Source: Enterococcus wangshanyuanii (GTDB lineage: Bacteria; Bacillota; Bacilli; Lactobacillales; Enterococcaceae). Taken from it: 64,000 nucleotides of DNA. Every line of letters starts with the position of its first letter. Position 1 is the first letter of the stretch. The stretch is from assembly GCF_002197645.1 (NCBI RefSeq), contig NZ_CP021874.1, forward strand, positions 1,798,001 to 1,862,000, given 5' to 3'. The notes below the pieces were generated by a model. The model saw nothing but the letters and a program-made list of their open reading frames with translations, did no database searches and was not told where the DNA came from. Shown here piece after piece: positions 52,254 through 62,102 of the stretch. The position numbers and the translations under genes were made by a program.

Positions 52254-52592
52254 CTATATTTGGTAATATTCCTGATTCATACTTTCGTATTCATCTAAAT
52301 GCCATTCCTGATCAGCTGTTTCAACAACTGGTATTTCCTTTGATCGAAAAGTAGCAACTTTTTTAGGCGTATCAGCGTCTTCTGCCAGCATATGCGAGAT
52401 CGTTTCATCCTGCATGCGAATCACATGCTTTAGGCGAACCTTCTCCAATTTCAACTCAGTGATTTCTTCCTGCTGTATCTCTTGCTTCTCAAATAGATTC
52501 TGCAGTACTTGTTTTTCTTTCACAATAACTAATGCTAAAACCGTTAGCATAACAATCAGAAAATACACGACAATCAACAAATTCATATCCAT
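52254..52592 (-). CDS. Small membrane protein with coiled coil (112 aa)
   Basis: One N-terminal helix (NLLIVVYFLIVMLTVLALVIV), then a charged coiled coil (KQVLQNLFEKQEIQQEEITELKLEKVRLKH) and an acidic tail ending MNQEYYQI. ATG 52592 follows AGGAGG. Not recognised; lies between the CDF exporter and the MutS-like gene in the same direction, with 127 bp before the latter. Confidence 0.65.
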   Translation of the reverse strand: MDMNLLIVVYFLIVMLTVLALVIVKEKQVLQNLFEKQEIQQEEITELKLEKVRLKHVIRMQDETISHMLAEDADTPKKVATFRSKEIPVVETADQEWHLDEYESMNQEYYQI

Positions 52593-52735
52593 TTTTTATT
52601 CCTCCTAACAATCCGTTCTTATGGTAACACGTTAGGGAGGCTTATTTTTCTCATTTTTTTAGTAAAAATAGGCATTTATACATATTTTTTTGAGAAAACG
52701 ATATATTATTCTTATTTATATTCAAAAAATGATAT

Positions 52736-53899
52736 TTAAAGTAAATATATATGGTCGAAAGTCACTTCTACAGGATATTCTCCAATGTTACGATACACCT
52801 GCTCTTGAATCCTGATTTTCAATTCTTGGTCAGTTGCTTTAAAGTGGCTGGGAACAACTAGATCAAATAAAATACGCGGTCTATCTCCATGCTCGATCAA
52901 ACGAATATCATGAGCCCTCAAGTCACTATTGATCGACTTGATGATTTTTTTTATTTCCAGATGGACAAACTGTTGTCTTTGATCATGTAAATTCACAGGA
53001 TCAATATGACAAACTAGATCAACTCCCAGCTGATTTCTAAATTTTTGTTCAATTTCATCGATTTTTTCGTGAGCATGAGGCAAATCCCAGCGATCGTCGA
53101 TTTCAATATGTACAGAAGCAAATGTTTTATTTGGCCCGTACTGATGGATCAACAAATCATGATAGCCTACGATGTCGGTCACAGAAGACAAGTATTCTTT
53201 CATTTGGTCGATCGCTTCTTGATCTGGTCTTAAACCCATCAACTCATTAACAAACTCTCGAATCAACTGTAAGCCACTGAAAATGATATAACAAGCAATC
53301 AACAGACCTACGAATCCATCGATTTTTAGTCCTGTGATTCCCTCAACTGACGCAGATACTAACACCGCAATCGTCGTAAAGACATCATTCAAACTATCTT
53401 TTGCAGTCGCAACTAATGCATTCGAATCGATTTTTTTTGCGATTCTCTGATAAAAAATTCCCTGCCAAACTTTAATAAGGATCGATAGCAAGAGAACTAC
53501 TAAAATCACTGGAGTGACTTTGATACTCTGTGGGTCTCTGATTCGGTCGATCGATGTCATGAAAAATTGAAACCCAACGAAAGTGATCAATAATGAAACC
53601 AACATACCACTGATATACTCAAAACGCTCATGTCCATAAGGATGCTCCTTATCTGCGGGCTTTCCTGAAATATAAAAACCAACGAGTGTTAGCACAGAAG
53701 AAACTGTATCGGATAAGTTGTTCATAGCATCTGCCATGATCGATACACTACCTGAAACCAAGCCAATCAACAATTTACTCACAAAAAGCAGCAAGTTTGA
53801 TAGTAAGCCCATGATACCTGCAAAAATACCAAAAGCAGTTCTGATATCTGATTTTTTCTGTTGTTTCTTTTCAAAGCGCTCAATTAAAAAATTTATCAT
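52736..53899 (-). CDS. Cation diffusion facilitator (CDF) metal exporter (387 aa)
   Basis: Six-helix CDF core with metal-site motifs SIMADAMNNLSDTVSSV (TM2, DxxxD type), KPADKEHPYGHERFEYISG and ATAKDSLNDVFTT (TM5). Two cytosolic C-terminal metallochaperone-like modules follow (HIEIDDRWDLPHAHEKIDEI and a further about 90 residues), longer than minimal ZitB. Members export Zn2+, Fe2+ or Mn2+; the metal cannot be assigned from these motifs. ATG 53899 is preferred, 6 nt after AGGTAGGA. An imperfect palindrome TTAGGCAACCCTTGAA in the leader hints weakly at DtxR/MntR-type control. Confidence 0.88.
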   Translation of the reverse strand: MINFLIERFEKKQQKKSDIRTAFGIFAGIMGLLSNLLLFVSKLLIGLVSGSVSIMADAMNNLSDTVSSVLTLVGFYISGKPADKEHPYGHERFEYISGMLVSLLITFVGFQFFMTSIDRIRDPQSIKVTPVILVVLLLSILIKVWQGIFYQRIAKKIDSNALVATAKDSLNDVFTTIAVLVSASVEGITGLKIDGFVGLLIACYIIFSGLQLIREFVNELMGLRPDQEAIDQMKEYLSSVTDIVGYHDLLIHQYGPNKTFASVHIEIDDRWDLPHAHEKIDEIEQKFRNQLGVDLVCHIDPVNLHDQRQQFVHLEIKKIIKSINSDLRAHDIRLIEHGDRPRILFDLVVPSHFKATDQELKIRIQEQVYRNIGEYPVEVTFDHIYLL

Positions 53900-54080
53900 C
53901 ACGATTCCTACCTTTTTTTAGCGTATCTTGACACTATAAAATGATTTCTTCTATTTGTATAGTAAAATGTGGTTTTTTTTAGTGAGTTTTTATTGTTTAG
54001 AATGTCCCAAGTTGATTGCTTGGGCAACATGCCTTTTTTATTAGGCAACCCTTGAAAATTCAATTCTCGACTCAATAGTA

Positions 54081-54120
54081 AAAGATCAAGAAAACTTAAA
54101 AAATAGTTTTCTTGATCTTT
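54081..54120. terminator. Terminator after yhgE
   Basis: AAAGATCAAGAAAACT pairs perfectly with AGTTTTCTTGATCTTT; A and T flanks make it bidirectional. Confidence 0.85.
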
Positions 54121-54131
54121 TTTCTGATTTT

Positions 54132-56840
54132 TTAATGGAAAATATGACTTTCATGGGAAACACTAGCCAATTTCTTGGTTTTTTCTTCTATATGTGGATA
54201 TAAAAGTATCCCTGCCAAACAGAACACGATCGTGATAACGACCAAAATCAGGATCGCTTTCCAAGCATTCGGCCAATAGATTCCCCCTGCTGATTCTCTC
54301 AATAGGTTGACCGCATGCGTAAATGGTAGGAGCGGATTGATAAATTGGAAGAACTTCCCGGAAACTTGGATCGGATAGTTCCCGCCGCCGCCGGATATAG
54401 AGAGAACAAGAATGATGATCGCAATCCCTTTCCCTACATTACCAAATAAGGCAACTAATACGTATACCATCATCATAAATGCCAGCGCGATCAGTAATGC
54501 AAAGAGCACACTATAAAACGGCTGTCTTACATCTACACCCAATAAGAAGTAATTTCCTAATGTTACGATCAACGCTTGAGCTAAGCCCATCACGATAAAT
54601 GTCAGCATTCTTGCAGAAAATTGTTCACGTTTTGAATACTTGCCGCGATCTTTTTCCTCTAAATAGAAATCAGTTGTTGCGACACTTGAAAATAGTACCG
54701 CTCCAACCCATAGACATAACGCTGTATAAAATGGGGTACTCGCAGAACCATTATTGGCAATTGGATAAATTTGTTTTTCAGAGATTTCCACTGGTTTTGC
54801 GAAAAAGTCACTTTCAGCATTGGCATCCAGTTTAAGCAGCTTGATCACTTCTCCAAGGTCAACATCCTTTTCCCCTTCTCTGATCGCTTCAGCAGCTTTA
54901 TGCAGGCCTTTTTTGATATTCGGCCAGTCATTTTTAACTAGATCATTCGCTTTATTTAAAGCAGCTTCTAAATCAGGCATTTTATCGTTCACTGTTTTCA
55001 GTGTTCCAGTGATATTGTCTCTGATTCCTGGATAATCATTTTGGATAAACGCCGCTGCTAGCCCAAGCTTGTCTTCAATGATCGGCAATTCATTATTATA
55101 AAGGTCAGCACCTTTATTGATTCCGTTGACGATCGTATCCATGTGTCCATTCAATAGAACATTCGCATCATGAACTTCTTGCTTGATAGCTGGTAATTCT
55201 GCCTGATATTTTTCTAAAATTCCTATAGCATTAGCAACCGTTGCTTCTGTTGAACGCAACAATGCTGCAAAATCAACTTGTTTGGCTTGGGATAAAAGTC
55301 CTTGGGCAGTATGGATCGTATCGATCAATTTCGTTAAAATATCGTTGACGCTAGCAGTCACACCATCAACATCGATACTGCCGGCAAGACTACTAATATT
55401 ATCTGCTGTTGCTCTAATTTCATTTAAAACAGCTTCTAATTCCTCAGCAGAAATAGCATCTGCATCAATGCTATCGACACGTGCTTTCAGTCCTCCGATC
55501 AATGTACTTACACTTGTCAAATTATCGATGATCGGTTGTAGATCTTGATTTCCAGCGGATTGTTGAATATTCGTCAACATCACGATCAATTGATCGATCG
55601 CTGCTTGTTGTTTCGCTAGACTATCTGAAAACTGAGCCAGTAACTGTTTCAAGGCTGCACGCTCTTCCGGCGTCAATTCATTATCTGATAACAATTGTTC
55701 GATTTGTCCAGCGATCGCTGAAACATTTGAGCTGATCGTTTGAACAGAATCCAGCGTTACTTTGATACTGCTGGTAATGCTTGGCAAAGCTTCTTGCAAT
55801 TTGGAAGCACCGTCACTTGTAGCACTTGCCAGCTGATCTGCTTGATCTCCTAATTTTTGAATATCTGGTAATGCTTGTTGCACACCTTGAATGATGATCA
55901 ATCCTTGTTTGGCTTCTTCGATCCCTTCATTCATGGTTTGTTCTACAGAAGCAAAATCTTCATCGATCATTGCCAATTGTTTTCCTGCATTTTGGATTTC
56001 CGGGATTTTTTCTTGTAAAGTCAAAATCACTTTTGCCTGCTCTTTGATCGCTGGCATCTTAGCATTTAAATCAACTAATTTAGCGCCTAATGCATCCACT
56101 TCAGGCAAATACTCGACAAATTCATTGGCTTTTGCCAATTTTGTTTTCAATTCAGGCATCTTCCCATGTAAAGCAACGACTTCTTGTGTATATTTATCGA
56201 TTTCAGCGATATTCGTATCTGTTGAAAGGATCATATCCTTTACTTTCGTAATACTCACTAGATTTGAATCTAGGTCATAGCCGATTTCGTTAAAAACACG
56301 AACCAAGGTGTTACTGGCTGTTTCAGTGAACTGATCTGTGATTTGTGCCTGTAGCGAGGTAGCTCCTTTTTCCGCAATCTTTGGCGCGATCGCATTGATC
56401 TTTTCATTGATGGAATATTCTATTTTCGGCTTTGTGATTTCTCCCGTGGTAAAACTCAGCAAATCTTTTGAGAAGTCTTTAGGCAAATAAATACCTGCGT
56501 AGTATTTCCCAGATTTTACCCCTTTATCCAATTCCTTTTTTGAATCAACGAATTTCCAACCAAGCTGCTTATTTTCATGAAGATTTTTTAAAACTTCCTC
56601 ACCAATATTAACTTTTTTATCCTTGAATGATGCAGCTTGATCATCACTGTAGACAGCAATCGGTAATTCTCCAGTATTTGCATATGGATCCCATAAAGCT
56701 TTAATATTAAACCATGCATAAAGAGATGGAATAATCATCAGTGCAATAATCAATAATGTTGCGATCGGATTTTTAAAAATGCGCTGCCAATCTAATTTGA
56801 ATAACTTCAATGTGTTTTTTATATGTTTCATCCTGCTCAC
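54132..56840 (-). CDS. YhgE/Pip-family membrane protein (902 aa)
   Basis: Short cytosolic N-terminus, one helix ([21 protein letters not shown]), then a very long extracellular helical stalk (about 60-690) with many alternating hydrophobic repeats. Five to six C-terminal helices of the ABC-2 type end the protein ([21 protein letters not shown] to [16 protein letters not shown]). Homologues include the lactococcal phage-infection protein Pip (phage receptor) and type VII secretion-associated membrane proteins such as EsaA. Role here unknown: surface receptor or secretion component. A 10-bp inverted repeat at 56918-56949 may be its operator. ATG 56840 sits just after the basic start MSRMKHIKN. 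Confidence 0.85.
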   Translation of the reverse strand: MSRMKHIKNTLKLFKLDWQRIFKNPIATLLIIALMIIPSLYAWFNIKALWDPYANTGELPIAVYSDDQAASFKDKKVNIGEEVLKNLHENKQLGWKFVDSKKELDKGVKSGKYYAGIYLPKDFSKDLLSFTTGEITKPKIEYSINEKINAIAPKIAEKGATSLQAQITDQFTETASNTLVRVFNEIGYDLDSNLVSITKVKDMILSTDTNIAEIDKYTQEVVALHGKMPELKTKLAKANEFVEYLPEVDALGAKLVDLNAKMPAIKEQAKVILTLQEKIPEIQNAGKQLAMIDEDFASVEQTMNEGIEEAKQGLIIIQGVQQALPDIQKLGDQADQLASATSDGASKLQEALPSITSSIKVTLDSVQTISSNVSAIAGQIEQLLSDNELTPEERAALKQLLAQFSDSLAKQQAAIDQLIVMLTNIQQSAGNQDLQPIIDNLTSVSTLIGGLKARVDSIDADAISAEELEAVLNEIRATADNISSLAGSIDVDGVTASVNDILTKLIDTIHTAQGLLSQAKQVDFAALLRSTEATVANAIGILEKYQAELPAIKQEVHDANVLLNGHMDTIVNGINKGADLYNNELPIIEDKLGLAAAFIQNDYPGIRDNITGTLKTVNDKMPDLEAALNKANDLVKNDWPNIKKGLHKAAEAIREGEKDVDLGEVIKLLKLDANAESDFFAKPVEISEKQIYPIANNGSASTPFYTALCLWVGAVLFSSVATTDFYLEEKDRGKYSKREQFSARMLTFIVMGLAQALIVTLGNYFLLGVDVRQPFYSVLFALLIALAFMMMVYVLVALFGNVGKGIAIIILVLSISGGGGNYPIQVSGKFFQFINPLLPFTHAVNLLRESAGGIYWPNAWKAILILVVITIVFCLAGILLYPHIEEKTKKLASVSHESHIFH

Positions 56841-56917
56841 CCACTCTTTTTAATGACTGATATACTTTAGCATAATTTTTTTATCCATAACAAATGAAAA
56901 ATGATGATTTTGTCTAT

Positions 56918-56949
56918 TTCTACGACAAGTAATTAAAACTGTCGTAGAA
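56918..56949 (-). promoter_or_regulatory. Inverted repeat upstream of yhgE (operator or hairpin)
   Basis: TTCTACGACA and TGTCGTAGAA are perfect 10-bp arms around 12 nt, 78-109 bp before the yhgE start. It could be a TetR-like operator; because TTTTTT follows on the plus side it might instead act as a plus-strand terminator, though no plus-strand gene precedes it. Confidence 0.45.
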
Positions 56950-56997
56950 TTTTTTAGTTCTCGGTTTTAAATAACGATGATTTATCTCTTAACAGCT

Positions 56998-57041
56998 AAA
57001 AAGAGACAAACTCATCCTGTTGAATCAGCTTGTCTCTTTTT
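56998..57041 (-). terminator. Terminator of the 75-aa protein gene
   Basis: AAAAAGAGACAA pairs with TTGTCTCTTTTT around a 20-nt loop. Confidence 0.75.
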
Positions 57042-57048
57042 GCCGAGC

Positions 57049-57276
57049 TTATAATTTTGCTGAAAATTCTGATACTACTTTTTTTACTTCATTTACTGAA
57101 TCCGGATCTAAATAAGACAATGCTCTAGGAACCACACTCATCAGATACATTTTATCAAGCTTATCTGTCGCTCTTCTTTCCATCAATTCCGCTAGCAAAT
57201 GTTTCATGTCTTCTTTGTGATCCTCTTTGGTACGATCCATTATGAAGTCATAAAACTTCTGTTCCTCTGCTTTCAT
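57049..57276 (-). CDS. Small soluble protein of unknown function (75 aa)
   Basis: Highly charged, helical (MKAEEQKFYDFIMDRTKEDH ... YLDPDSVNEVKKVVSEFSAKL), no signal or membrane helix. ATG follows GGAGGCATCGC, an adequate site. Stands alone between terminators. Looks like a conserved enterococcal small protein, but I recognise no family. Confidence 0.65.
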   Translation of the reverse strand: MKAEEQKFYDFIMDRTKEDHKEDMKHLLAELMERRATDKLDKMYLMSVVPRALSYLDPDSVNEVKKVVSEFSAKL

Positions 57277-57353
57277 CTGCGATGCCTCCTAGATTTTTAT
57301 TCTATTATAAGCTTAAATCCCTTTAAGTAGAAGTAATTTGCCTTTAAACAATA

Positions 57354-57388
57354 AAAACAGCAGGAAAAAAAGATTTCCTGCTGTTTTA
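57354..57388 (-). terminator. Terminator of the flavoprotein gene
   Basis: AAAACAGCAGGAAA, short loop, TTTCCTGCTGTTTT; perfect 14-bp arms. Confidence 0.85.
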
Positions 57389-57403
57389 TACGATAAATGA
57401 AGA

Positions 57404-58747
57404 TTAAACGCCATATTTTTTGATTAAAAATTCATACGCCGCCTGACTAATAAATCCTAGCGGTTGATTGATCGCGGGATTGAAATAAAAATCCATAGTG
57501 ACTAATTCTTCCAATGTCGTTTCTTTATCGATTGCTAAAGATAGTGTATTGATCGACTGTGTAATGTCTTTTTCAGACATTAATTGCCCTCCAATCAACT
57601 TATGCGTACTTTTCTCAATGACTAAATTCACGTGAACCTCTTCTTGTACTTTAAGATAAGGCATCTGACAAGGCAATGTCACAAAAATGCTTTCCGCTTC
57701 GATCCCTTCAAAAATCGCTTCATCTGCTGTCAAGCCAGTAGTAGCAATGTAGCACCCGAAGATTTTCGTAGCAGTTGTTCTTTGTGTCATATTGAAGTTG
57801 ATCGTTTGACCTAACACATTCATTGCAGCGACGATCGCACTTCTCACAACATTATTCACCAATGGAATAAATGATTTGCGGTAACTATTCCGAACTGGAT
57901 AAGAAGTAACATCCCCAATCGCATAAATATCCGGATCACTGGTCTGCATCTGCTCGTTTACTCGTACTGTACCGTTTGTATTTAAATCCAAAAATTCTTT
58001 GACCAACGTTGTATCTGGACGGGCATTTACTGCAACGATCACATAGTTATTGCGAATTTCTTTATTTGTTGTATGTGTCACGAACAACTCTTTATCTGTA
58101 TCAGAAAAACCAAGAACACTTTCATTTAAATGTAAATTTATACCTGAATCGATGATCTTTTTTTCGATTATAGAGGCAATTTCTTTTCCAAGATAACGAA
58201 AAAGGATAGAATCTGCACTCTCGATTAAATGAATCTCTTTGCCTTGATCTTTTAACGCATCACATAGCTCTACACCAATGTATCCTCCACCTACGATCGA
58301 GATAGATTGTGCCTTTTCTAAGTTTGCTAATGCATTCACTGAACTTGGATAACTTTTATACATAGTGACTTTATCCTCACTAGGCAATGTTAGGTTTGTC
58401 GAAAACTGATTTGAGCCTGTCGCTAGAATCAATTTATCGTAGCCCAATTCACTTTTTTGTCCATCCTGACTTTCGAAAATAACTGCCTTTCTTTCAGGAT
58501 CGAGCGCTGTCACAGCTGTATTAAGTAAAACATCGATCCCTTTTTCTTCTAATTCTTCCAAAGTAAGATATCTGACTTGATCCAGTTCATCGACCATGTC
58601 ATTCATTTTTAAAATAATGCCACTTGAAATAAAACTAATCTCAGTTCTTTTTTCTATTAAAAGAACTTCAGTACTGGAATCTAGTCTTTTTAACGTTAAT
58701 GCTGCCTGAAGTCCCCCATGGGAAGCTCCAATAATTACTACTTTCAC
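57404..58747 (-). CDS. NADH oxidase/peroxidase-like flavoprotein lacking the redox cysteine (447 aa)
   Basis: FAD site at the start (KVVIIGASHGGLQAALTLKR), NAD site (SISIVGGGYIGVELCDAL, about 150), second FAD site (DPDIYAIGDVTSYPV) and the Npr/Nox dimerisation domain (about 325-447). Length 447 is exactly that of NADH peroxidase. The active-site loop reads ISFISSGIILKM where Npr and Nox have SFLSCG, so the sulfenic-acid cysteine near residue 42 is Ser. Classical peroxidase or four-electron oxidase chemistry is therefore unlikely. GTG 58747 is chosen, about 10 nt after AAGGAG. Divergent from the Mga-type regulator at 58939. Confidence 0.82.
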   Translation of the reverse strand: MKVVIIGASHGGLQAALTLKRLDSSTEVLLIEKRTEISFISSGIILKMNDMVDELDQVRYLTLEELEEKGIDVLLNTAVTALDPERKAVIFESQDGQKSELGYDKLILATGSNQFSTNLTLPSEDKVTMYKSYPSSVNALANLEKAQSISIVGGGYIGVELCDALKDQGKEIHLIESADSILFRYLGKEIASIIEKKIIDSGINLHLNESVLGFSDTDKELFVTHTTNKEIRNNYVIVAVNARPDTTLVKEFLDLNTNGTVRVNEQMQTSDPDIYAIGDVTSYPVRNSYRKSFIPLVNNVVRSAIVAAMNVLGQTINFNMTQRTTATKIFGCYIATTGLTADEAIFEGIEAESIFVTLPCQMPYLKVQEEVHVNLVIEKSTHKLIGGQLMSEKDITQSINTLSLAIDKETTLEELVTMDFYFNPAINQPLGFISQAAYEFLIKKYGV

Positions 58748-58938
58748 TAAAGTTCTTCTCCTTCCAACCACTTGTAACTATAATAATTGCATAAATATCA
58801 AAAAAAAAAAGAAGATCACGCTTCATTATATACAAAATTTTAGTTTTTTTAAATAATAATAAGTGATAAATTTCTTTTTATAAGTTGCGTATTGCCATTT
58901 CCATGTGAATCAAGTATCCTTAAAGTGAGGTGTCTATT

Positions 58939-60420
58939 ATGCTAAAACGAGATTTTTTAGAAAAGCCTTTTGATTATATGAATGATATATTATTATTTTT
59001 ATATAACAATCAAGGTATTGCAACAAAAAATGAGCTAGTAAGTGAATTTCAAATTAGCTTACCAACATTAAATGAATATCTTTCTTTCCTGCAAAGTTTT
59101 CTCGAAGAGAATAAAATAGATGATCAAGTGGAAATTACCTTACAAGGGGAAAATATTTCTTTAAAAAAACAAGCTACTTTTCCATTAAAGAAAGTTGTTG
59201 TTCTTTTTTTAGAAAAATCTATTAAATTTCAAATGATCAATCGATTATTCAATAAAGGCGAGCTGACTTGTGACTATTTTCAGCTGAATTATGCGATTAG
59301 TTCCGCCACGTATTATCGGAAAATCACTGAGCTCAATGAGCTTTTAAAAGAATTCCGACTACAGATCAAGCGGGGAAAACTGATTGGGGAAGAAAAACAA
59401 ATTCGCTATTTCTTCTTCAACTTCTTTTGGTTCCTTTTCGAGGATAAATCCAGTTTAGAAAAAGAAACAGCAAATCAGTATCTGGGCTTTGTGGATATTT
59501 TAAAAGAAGCCCTTAATTTGACGTTTGATCCAACTGAAGTACTGCAGATCAAGCTGTGGATGAAAATTTCTTTCCGCAGATTAACGACAGAATACAATCC
59601 GGTGATTAGTCCGAACTATGATTATCCAGATCGACCCCTATTTGAAGAAATCAACCTTTCCTTACATACATATATGAAAAAAATCGATCGTCCATATACT
59701 ATCTATGAAGCATACATGTTTTATGACTTCTTTTGTTCTATGAATAACTTTTCTCCAAACTCGTCTTTTGCTTTTCGATTGGCAGAAAAACAACGTAGAG
59801 AAAGTTCTTACTTGAATTACATGAATAAGGTGATTTTAAAATATTTAAAGCAACAAGGGTATCTATCCAGCTATGCGTCATCTGCACGTTTGTTATATAT
59901 TGAAAACTTGCTGTTTCAACTTCACTCACAACTTTATTATTTTGATGGTTTCATTTTACCGTTCGACAGTTGGACGATCAAATCGATCGTCAATGCTCAT
60001 CGGCATCCATTTTCTGGCAATGAAGTCTTTGAATTGATGGATATCGCTACAAAGAAGTTCGATCAAGATGGTGAAAAAGGCAGTTATAAAAATAAATTTA
60101 CTGAAATTCATTACACGATTATTTTGAATCATATCGCTGAATTGAATGAAGAAAAAATAGCAATTGGCGTATACCACTCATTGAATCCTTCTATTGGCGA
60201 ATTGGTGATCCAGCACCTGACTAACGTCTTAGGTCACAAATATCCAATCAAAGCAGAGGCATTTAAAGAGGAAAGTCACTATGATATACTGCTTTCTAAT
60301 ATATATACCGAAGTAATCGCTGAAAAACAGGAACTTGTTTATATTTTTTCAGATATCGGCAATAGTTATGATATGACAGAAATTGAACATTTAATTCTTC
60401 AACTGATCGATACACGCTAA
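58939..60420 (+). CDS. Mga-type transcriptional regulator (493 aa)
   Basis: N-terminal winged-helix region (about 15-75, GIATKNELVSEFQISLPTLNEYLSFL) and the Mga HTH (about 85-170, LTCDYFQLNYAISSATYYRK). A long helical PRD-like middle and a C-terminal EIIB-like segment (EEKIAIGVYHSLNPSIGELV ... LVYIFSDIGNS) follow. Such proteins link sugar phosphotransferase status to virulence or surface genes. ATG 58939 is preferred, with GTGAGGTG upstream; GTG 58930 is possible. Its target may be the flavoprotein gene transcribed divergently from the 190-bp shared region. Confidence 0.85.
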   Translation: MLKRDFLEKPFDYMNDILLFLYNNQGIATKNELVSEFQISLPTLNEYLSFLQSFLEENKIDDQVEITLQGENISLKKQATFPLKKVVVLFLEKSIKFQMINRLFNKGELTCDYFQLNYAISSATYYRKITELNELLKEFRLQIKRGKLIGEEKQIRYFFFNFFWFLFEDKSSLEKETANQYLGFVDILKEALNLTFDPTEVLQIKLWMKISFRRLTTEYNPVISPNYDYPDRPLFEEINLSLHTYMKKIDRPYTIYEAYMFYDFFCSMNNFSPNSSFAFRLAEKQRRESSYLNYMNKVILKYLKQQGYLSSYASSARLLYIENLLFQLHSQLYYFDGFILPFDSWTIKSIVNAHRHPFSGNEVFELMDIATKKFDQDGEKGSYKNKFTEIHYTIILNHIAELNEEKIAIGVYHSLNPSIGELVIQHLTNVLGHKYPIKAEAFKEESHYDILLSNIYTEVIAEKQELVYIFSDIGNSYDMTEIEHLILQLIDTR

Positions 60421-60455
60421 CCGATTACTTTTATATGCTACTCAATAGAGATTAT

Positions 60456-60490
60456 AACAGAGAACGAAGTCTTTATGTTCTCTGTTTTCT
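60456..60490 (+). terminator. Terminator of the Mga-type gene
   Basis: AACAGAGAAC, loop, GTTCTCTGTT, then TTCTTG. Confidence 0.7.
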
Positions 60491-60594
60491 TGTCGGGTAC
60501 TAAATTAAATGAGAATATCTGATATCATTTAAAGAAAAAATCCAATTACTTTTCATTTTAAATAACATTTTTTCAAATTTACAAAAGTAAAAAA

Positions 60595-60648
60595 ATAAAA
60601 AAGAACGATAGGAGCAGGCATGCTCAAGTCTATCGTTCTTTTTTTATT
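60595..60648. terminator. Terminator of the signal peptidase gene
   Basis: AAAGAACGATAG pairs with CTATCGTTCTTT; a smaller GAGCA/TGCTC hairpin sits in the loop. The T-run overlaps the lepB stop region, and A-rich flank allows bidirectional use. Confidence 0.8.
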
Positions 60649-61492
60649 TTATCCAGCCAATAGTACTAAATGGCGCAAATCTGAAAGAAACGACTCCTTC
60701 GATAGCTTTTCCGTCAACTAGACCAAAAGCTCGACTATCGCTAGAATTGTTTCGATTATCTCCTAAAACAAAATAGTGACCTGTTGGAATTTTGTTTAAT
60801 TGAGACATTTGTTCCAAACTTTCATCTGAAATATTGACTTTGATCGTTCCATCTGGCAATTCGCTGGCAGCAGACATTTCAGATTCTTTTGGTAAGGTCT
60901 CTGCCTGATGATTGATAAATAAGTCATTGCCTTCTGTCCAAACTAAATCTCCTGGCATTCCAATTACTCGTTTGACATATTGAAATTCACTTTTTACAGG
61001 TGGTTTGAAGGTAATGATCTCATATCTTTCTGGGATTTTGGTCCGACGAACGATCACTCGATCTTTATCCATCAAGGTTGGTTTCATTGAATCACCATCC
61101 ACCATATGCGGGGATGTATTCAATATAAAAAAGAATACAAGTACTGCCACAAGTACGACAGGCAGCATAAATTTAATGATTTCAATTATATTCTCTTTTC
61201 TTTTTTTCTTTCTTCTTTTTTCAATTTCTTCTTTTGTTAATTTACGTTTTTTTCTTTTTTTCGGCGGTGTGACTCTTTCAGCGGAATCACTTTGTCTTAT
61301 TTTAGGGTCTACAGCTTCTTTTTTTGGTTCCATTCTTGACTTTGGCTGTGGACGCTTCTTTCTTGGTTTAGATTGTTCTCTTAATTTATTGTCATTGTGC
61401 TTACGGCGATTATTCGCTGTTTTTTTCTCTTGATTCATTCTTTGTTTTAATTGTTTTTTCAGTCGACGAATGCGTCTTTTTAATTTATTCAT
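60644..61492 (-). CDS. lepB: Type I signal peptidase with long basic N-terminal tail (282 aa)
   Basis: Prokaryotic-type Ser/Lys signal peptidase: VDGDSMKPTL with the nucleophile, YVKRVIGMPGDLV with the general-base Lys, and LGDNRNNSSDSRAFGLV. One membrane helix (about 108-128, IIKFMLPVVLVAVLVFFFIL) is preceded by about 100 cytosolic residues extremely rich in Lys and Arg (KRRIRRLKKQLKQRMNQ, KKRKKRKLTKEEIEKRRKKK). Ordinary enzymes have a very short N-terminus. It removes Sec/Tat signal peptides. The SipW protein at 16438 carries an analogous basic tail. Confidence 0.9.
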   Translation of the reverse strand: MNKLKRRIRRLKKQLKQRMNQEKKTANNRRKHNDNKLREQSKPRKKRPQPKSRMEPKKEAVDPKIRQSDSAERVTPPKKRKKRKLTKEEIEKRRKKKRKENIIEIIKFMLPVVLVAVLVFFFILNTSPHMVDGDSMKPTLMDKDRVIVRRTKIPERYEIITFKPPVKSEFQYVKRVIGMPGDLVWTEGNDLFINHQAETLPKESEMSAASELPDGTIKVNISDESLEQMSQLNKIPTGHYFVLGDNRNNSSDSRAFGLVDGKAIEGVVSFRFAPFSTIGWIK

Positions 61493-61607
61493 GGTTCACC
61501 TCAATCGATACCGATTATACTCTTTATTAAGAATAACAGACTGTTGTCTATTTTTCCATATAAACCCAACTAACATTCTTTCATTCATTTTCGATGATCA
61601 AAAGTGG

Positions 61608-61654
61608 TAAAAAAATGGATGGAACAAAATGCTAAAAAGCTTTGCCCCATCCAT
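61608..61654 (-). terminator. Terminator of the LysM-protein gene
   Basis: ATGGATGGAACAAAATGC pairs imperfectly with GCTTTGCCCCATCCAT, followed in the minus direction by TTTTTTT. Confidence 0.75.
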
Positions 61655-61660
61655 AACATA

Positions 61661-62071
61661 TTATCTACCGAATACTAATTCCTGTCCTTCAATCAGGACG
61701 CTGCTGCTAAGTTGATTTTCATTCATTAATGTTTGGATTGATAAACCTGAATCCTGAGCAATTTCCCACAGTGTCTGTCCACTTTTGACGACATATACTT
61801 CCGAATCCTGCACGTTACTTTCAGCAGTAGATTCTGCTGGAGGTTCCGTCGATACGGCAGTAGGCGTCGGCGCTTCTACTTTTGTTTCTGATGAAGCTGT
61901 TTCTGGAACAGAAGCAGGCGCTACAGGCTGACTATCCGCAGTAACTGGCGTACTTCCTCCTGGTGAGGCGCCTAAAATCAATGAACTAGATAAGAAGTAA
62001 ATTGCTGTACTAAACAATAATGCTGAAAAAACCAATAACAAACGATAATTTTTAGTGCTATGTTTTTTCAT
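61661..62071 (-). CDS. LysM-domain membrane-anchored/secreted protein (136 aa)
   Basis: N-terminal helix (LLLVFSALLFSTAIYFLSSS), a Pro/Ala/Thr/Ser-rich spacer (about 40-90), and one LysM repeat at the end (VYVVKSGQTLWEIAQDSGLS ... VLIEGQELVFG). LysM binds peptidoglycan GlcNAc, so it is a wall-interacting protein. Short length and absence of a catalytic domain suggest a structural or adaptor role. Lies 31 bp after the coiled-coil gene and is probably cotranscribed with it. Confidence 0.82.
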   Translation of the reverse strand: MKKHSTKNYRLLLVFSALLFSTAIYFLSSSLILGASPGGSTPVTADSQPVAPASVPETASSETKVEAPTPTAVSTEPPAESTAESNVQDSEVYVVKSGQTLWEIAQDSGLSIQTLMNENQLSSSVLIEGQELVFGR

Positions 62072-62102
62072 ATTGTTCCTCCTCTCACTTCATCTATATA
62101 GA

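Noticed and set aside
54040-54060. MntR/EfaR-like box TTAGGCAACCCTTGAA before the CDF gene as a firm operator
   Set aside because: Only one half-site is good; kept as a hint in the gene entry and not as a feature.
53940-54060. Small RNA between yhgE and the CDF gene
   Set aside because: Short stems (CCCAAGTTGATTGCTTGGG, GCCTTTTTTATTAGGC) exist, but no promoter-terminator pair is convincing on either strand.
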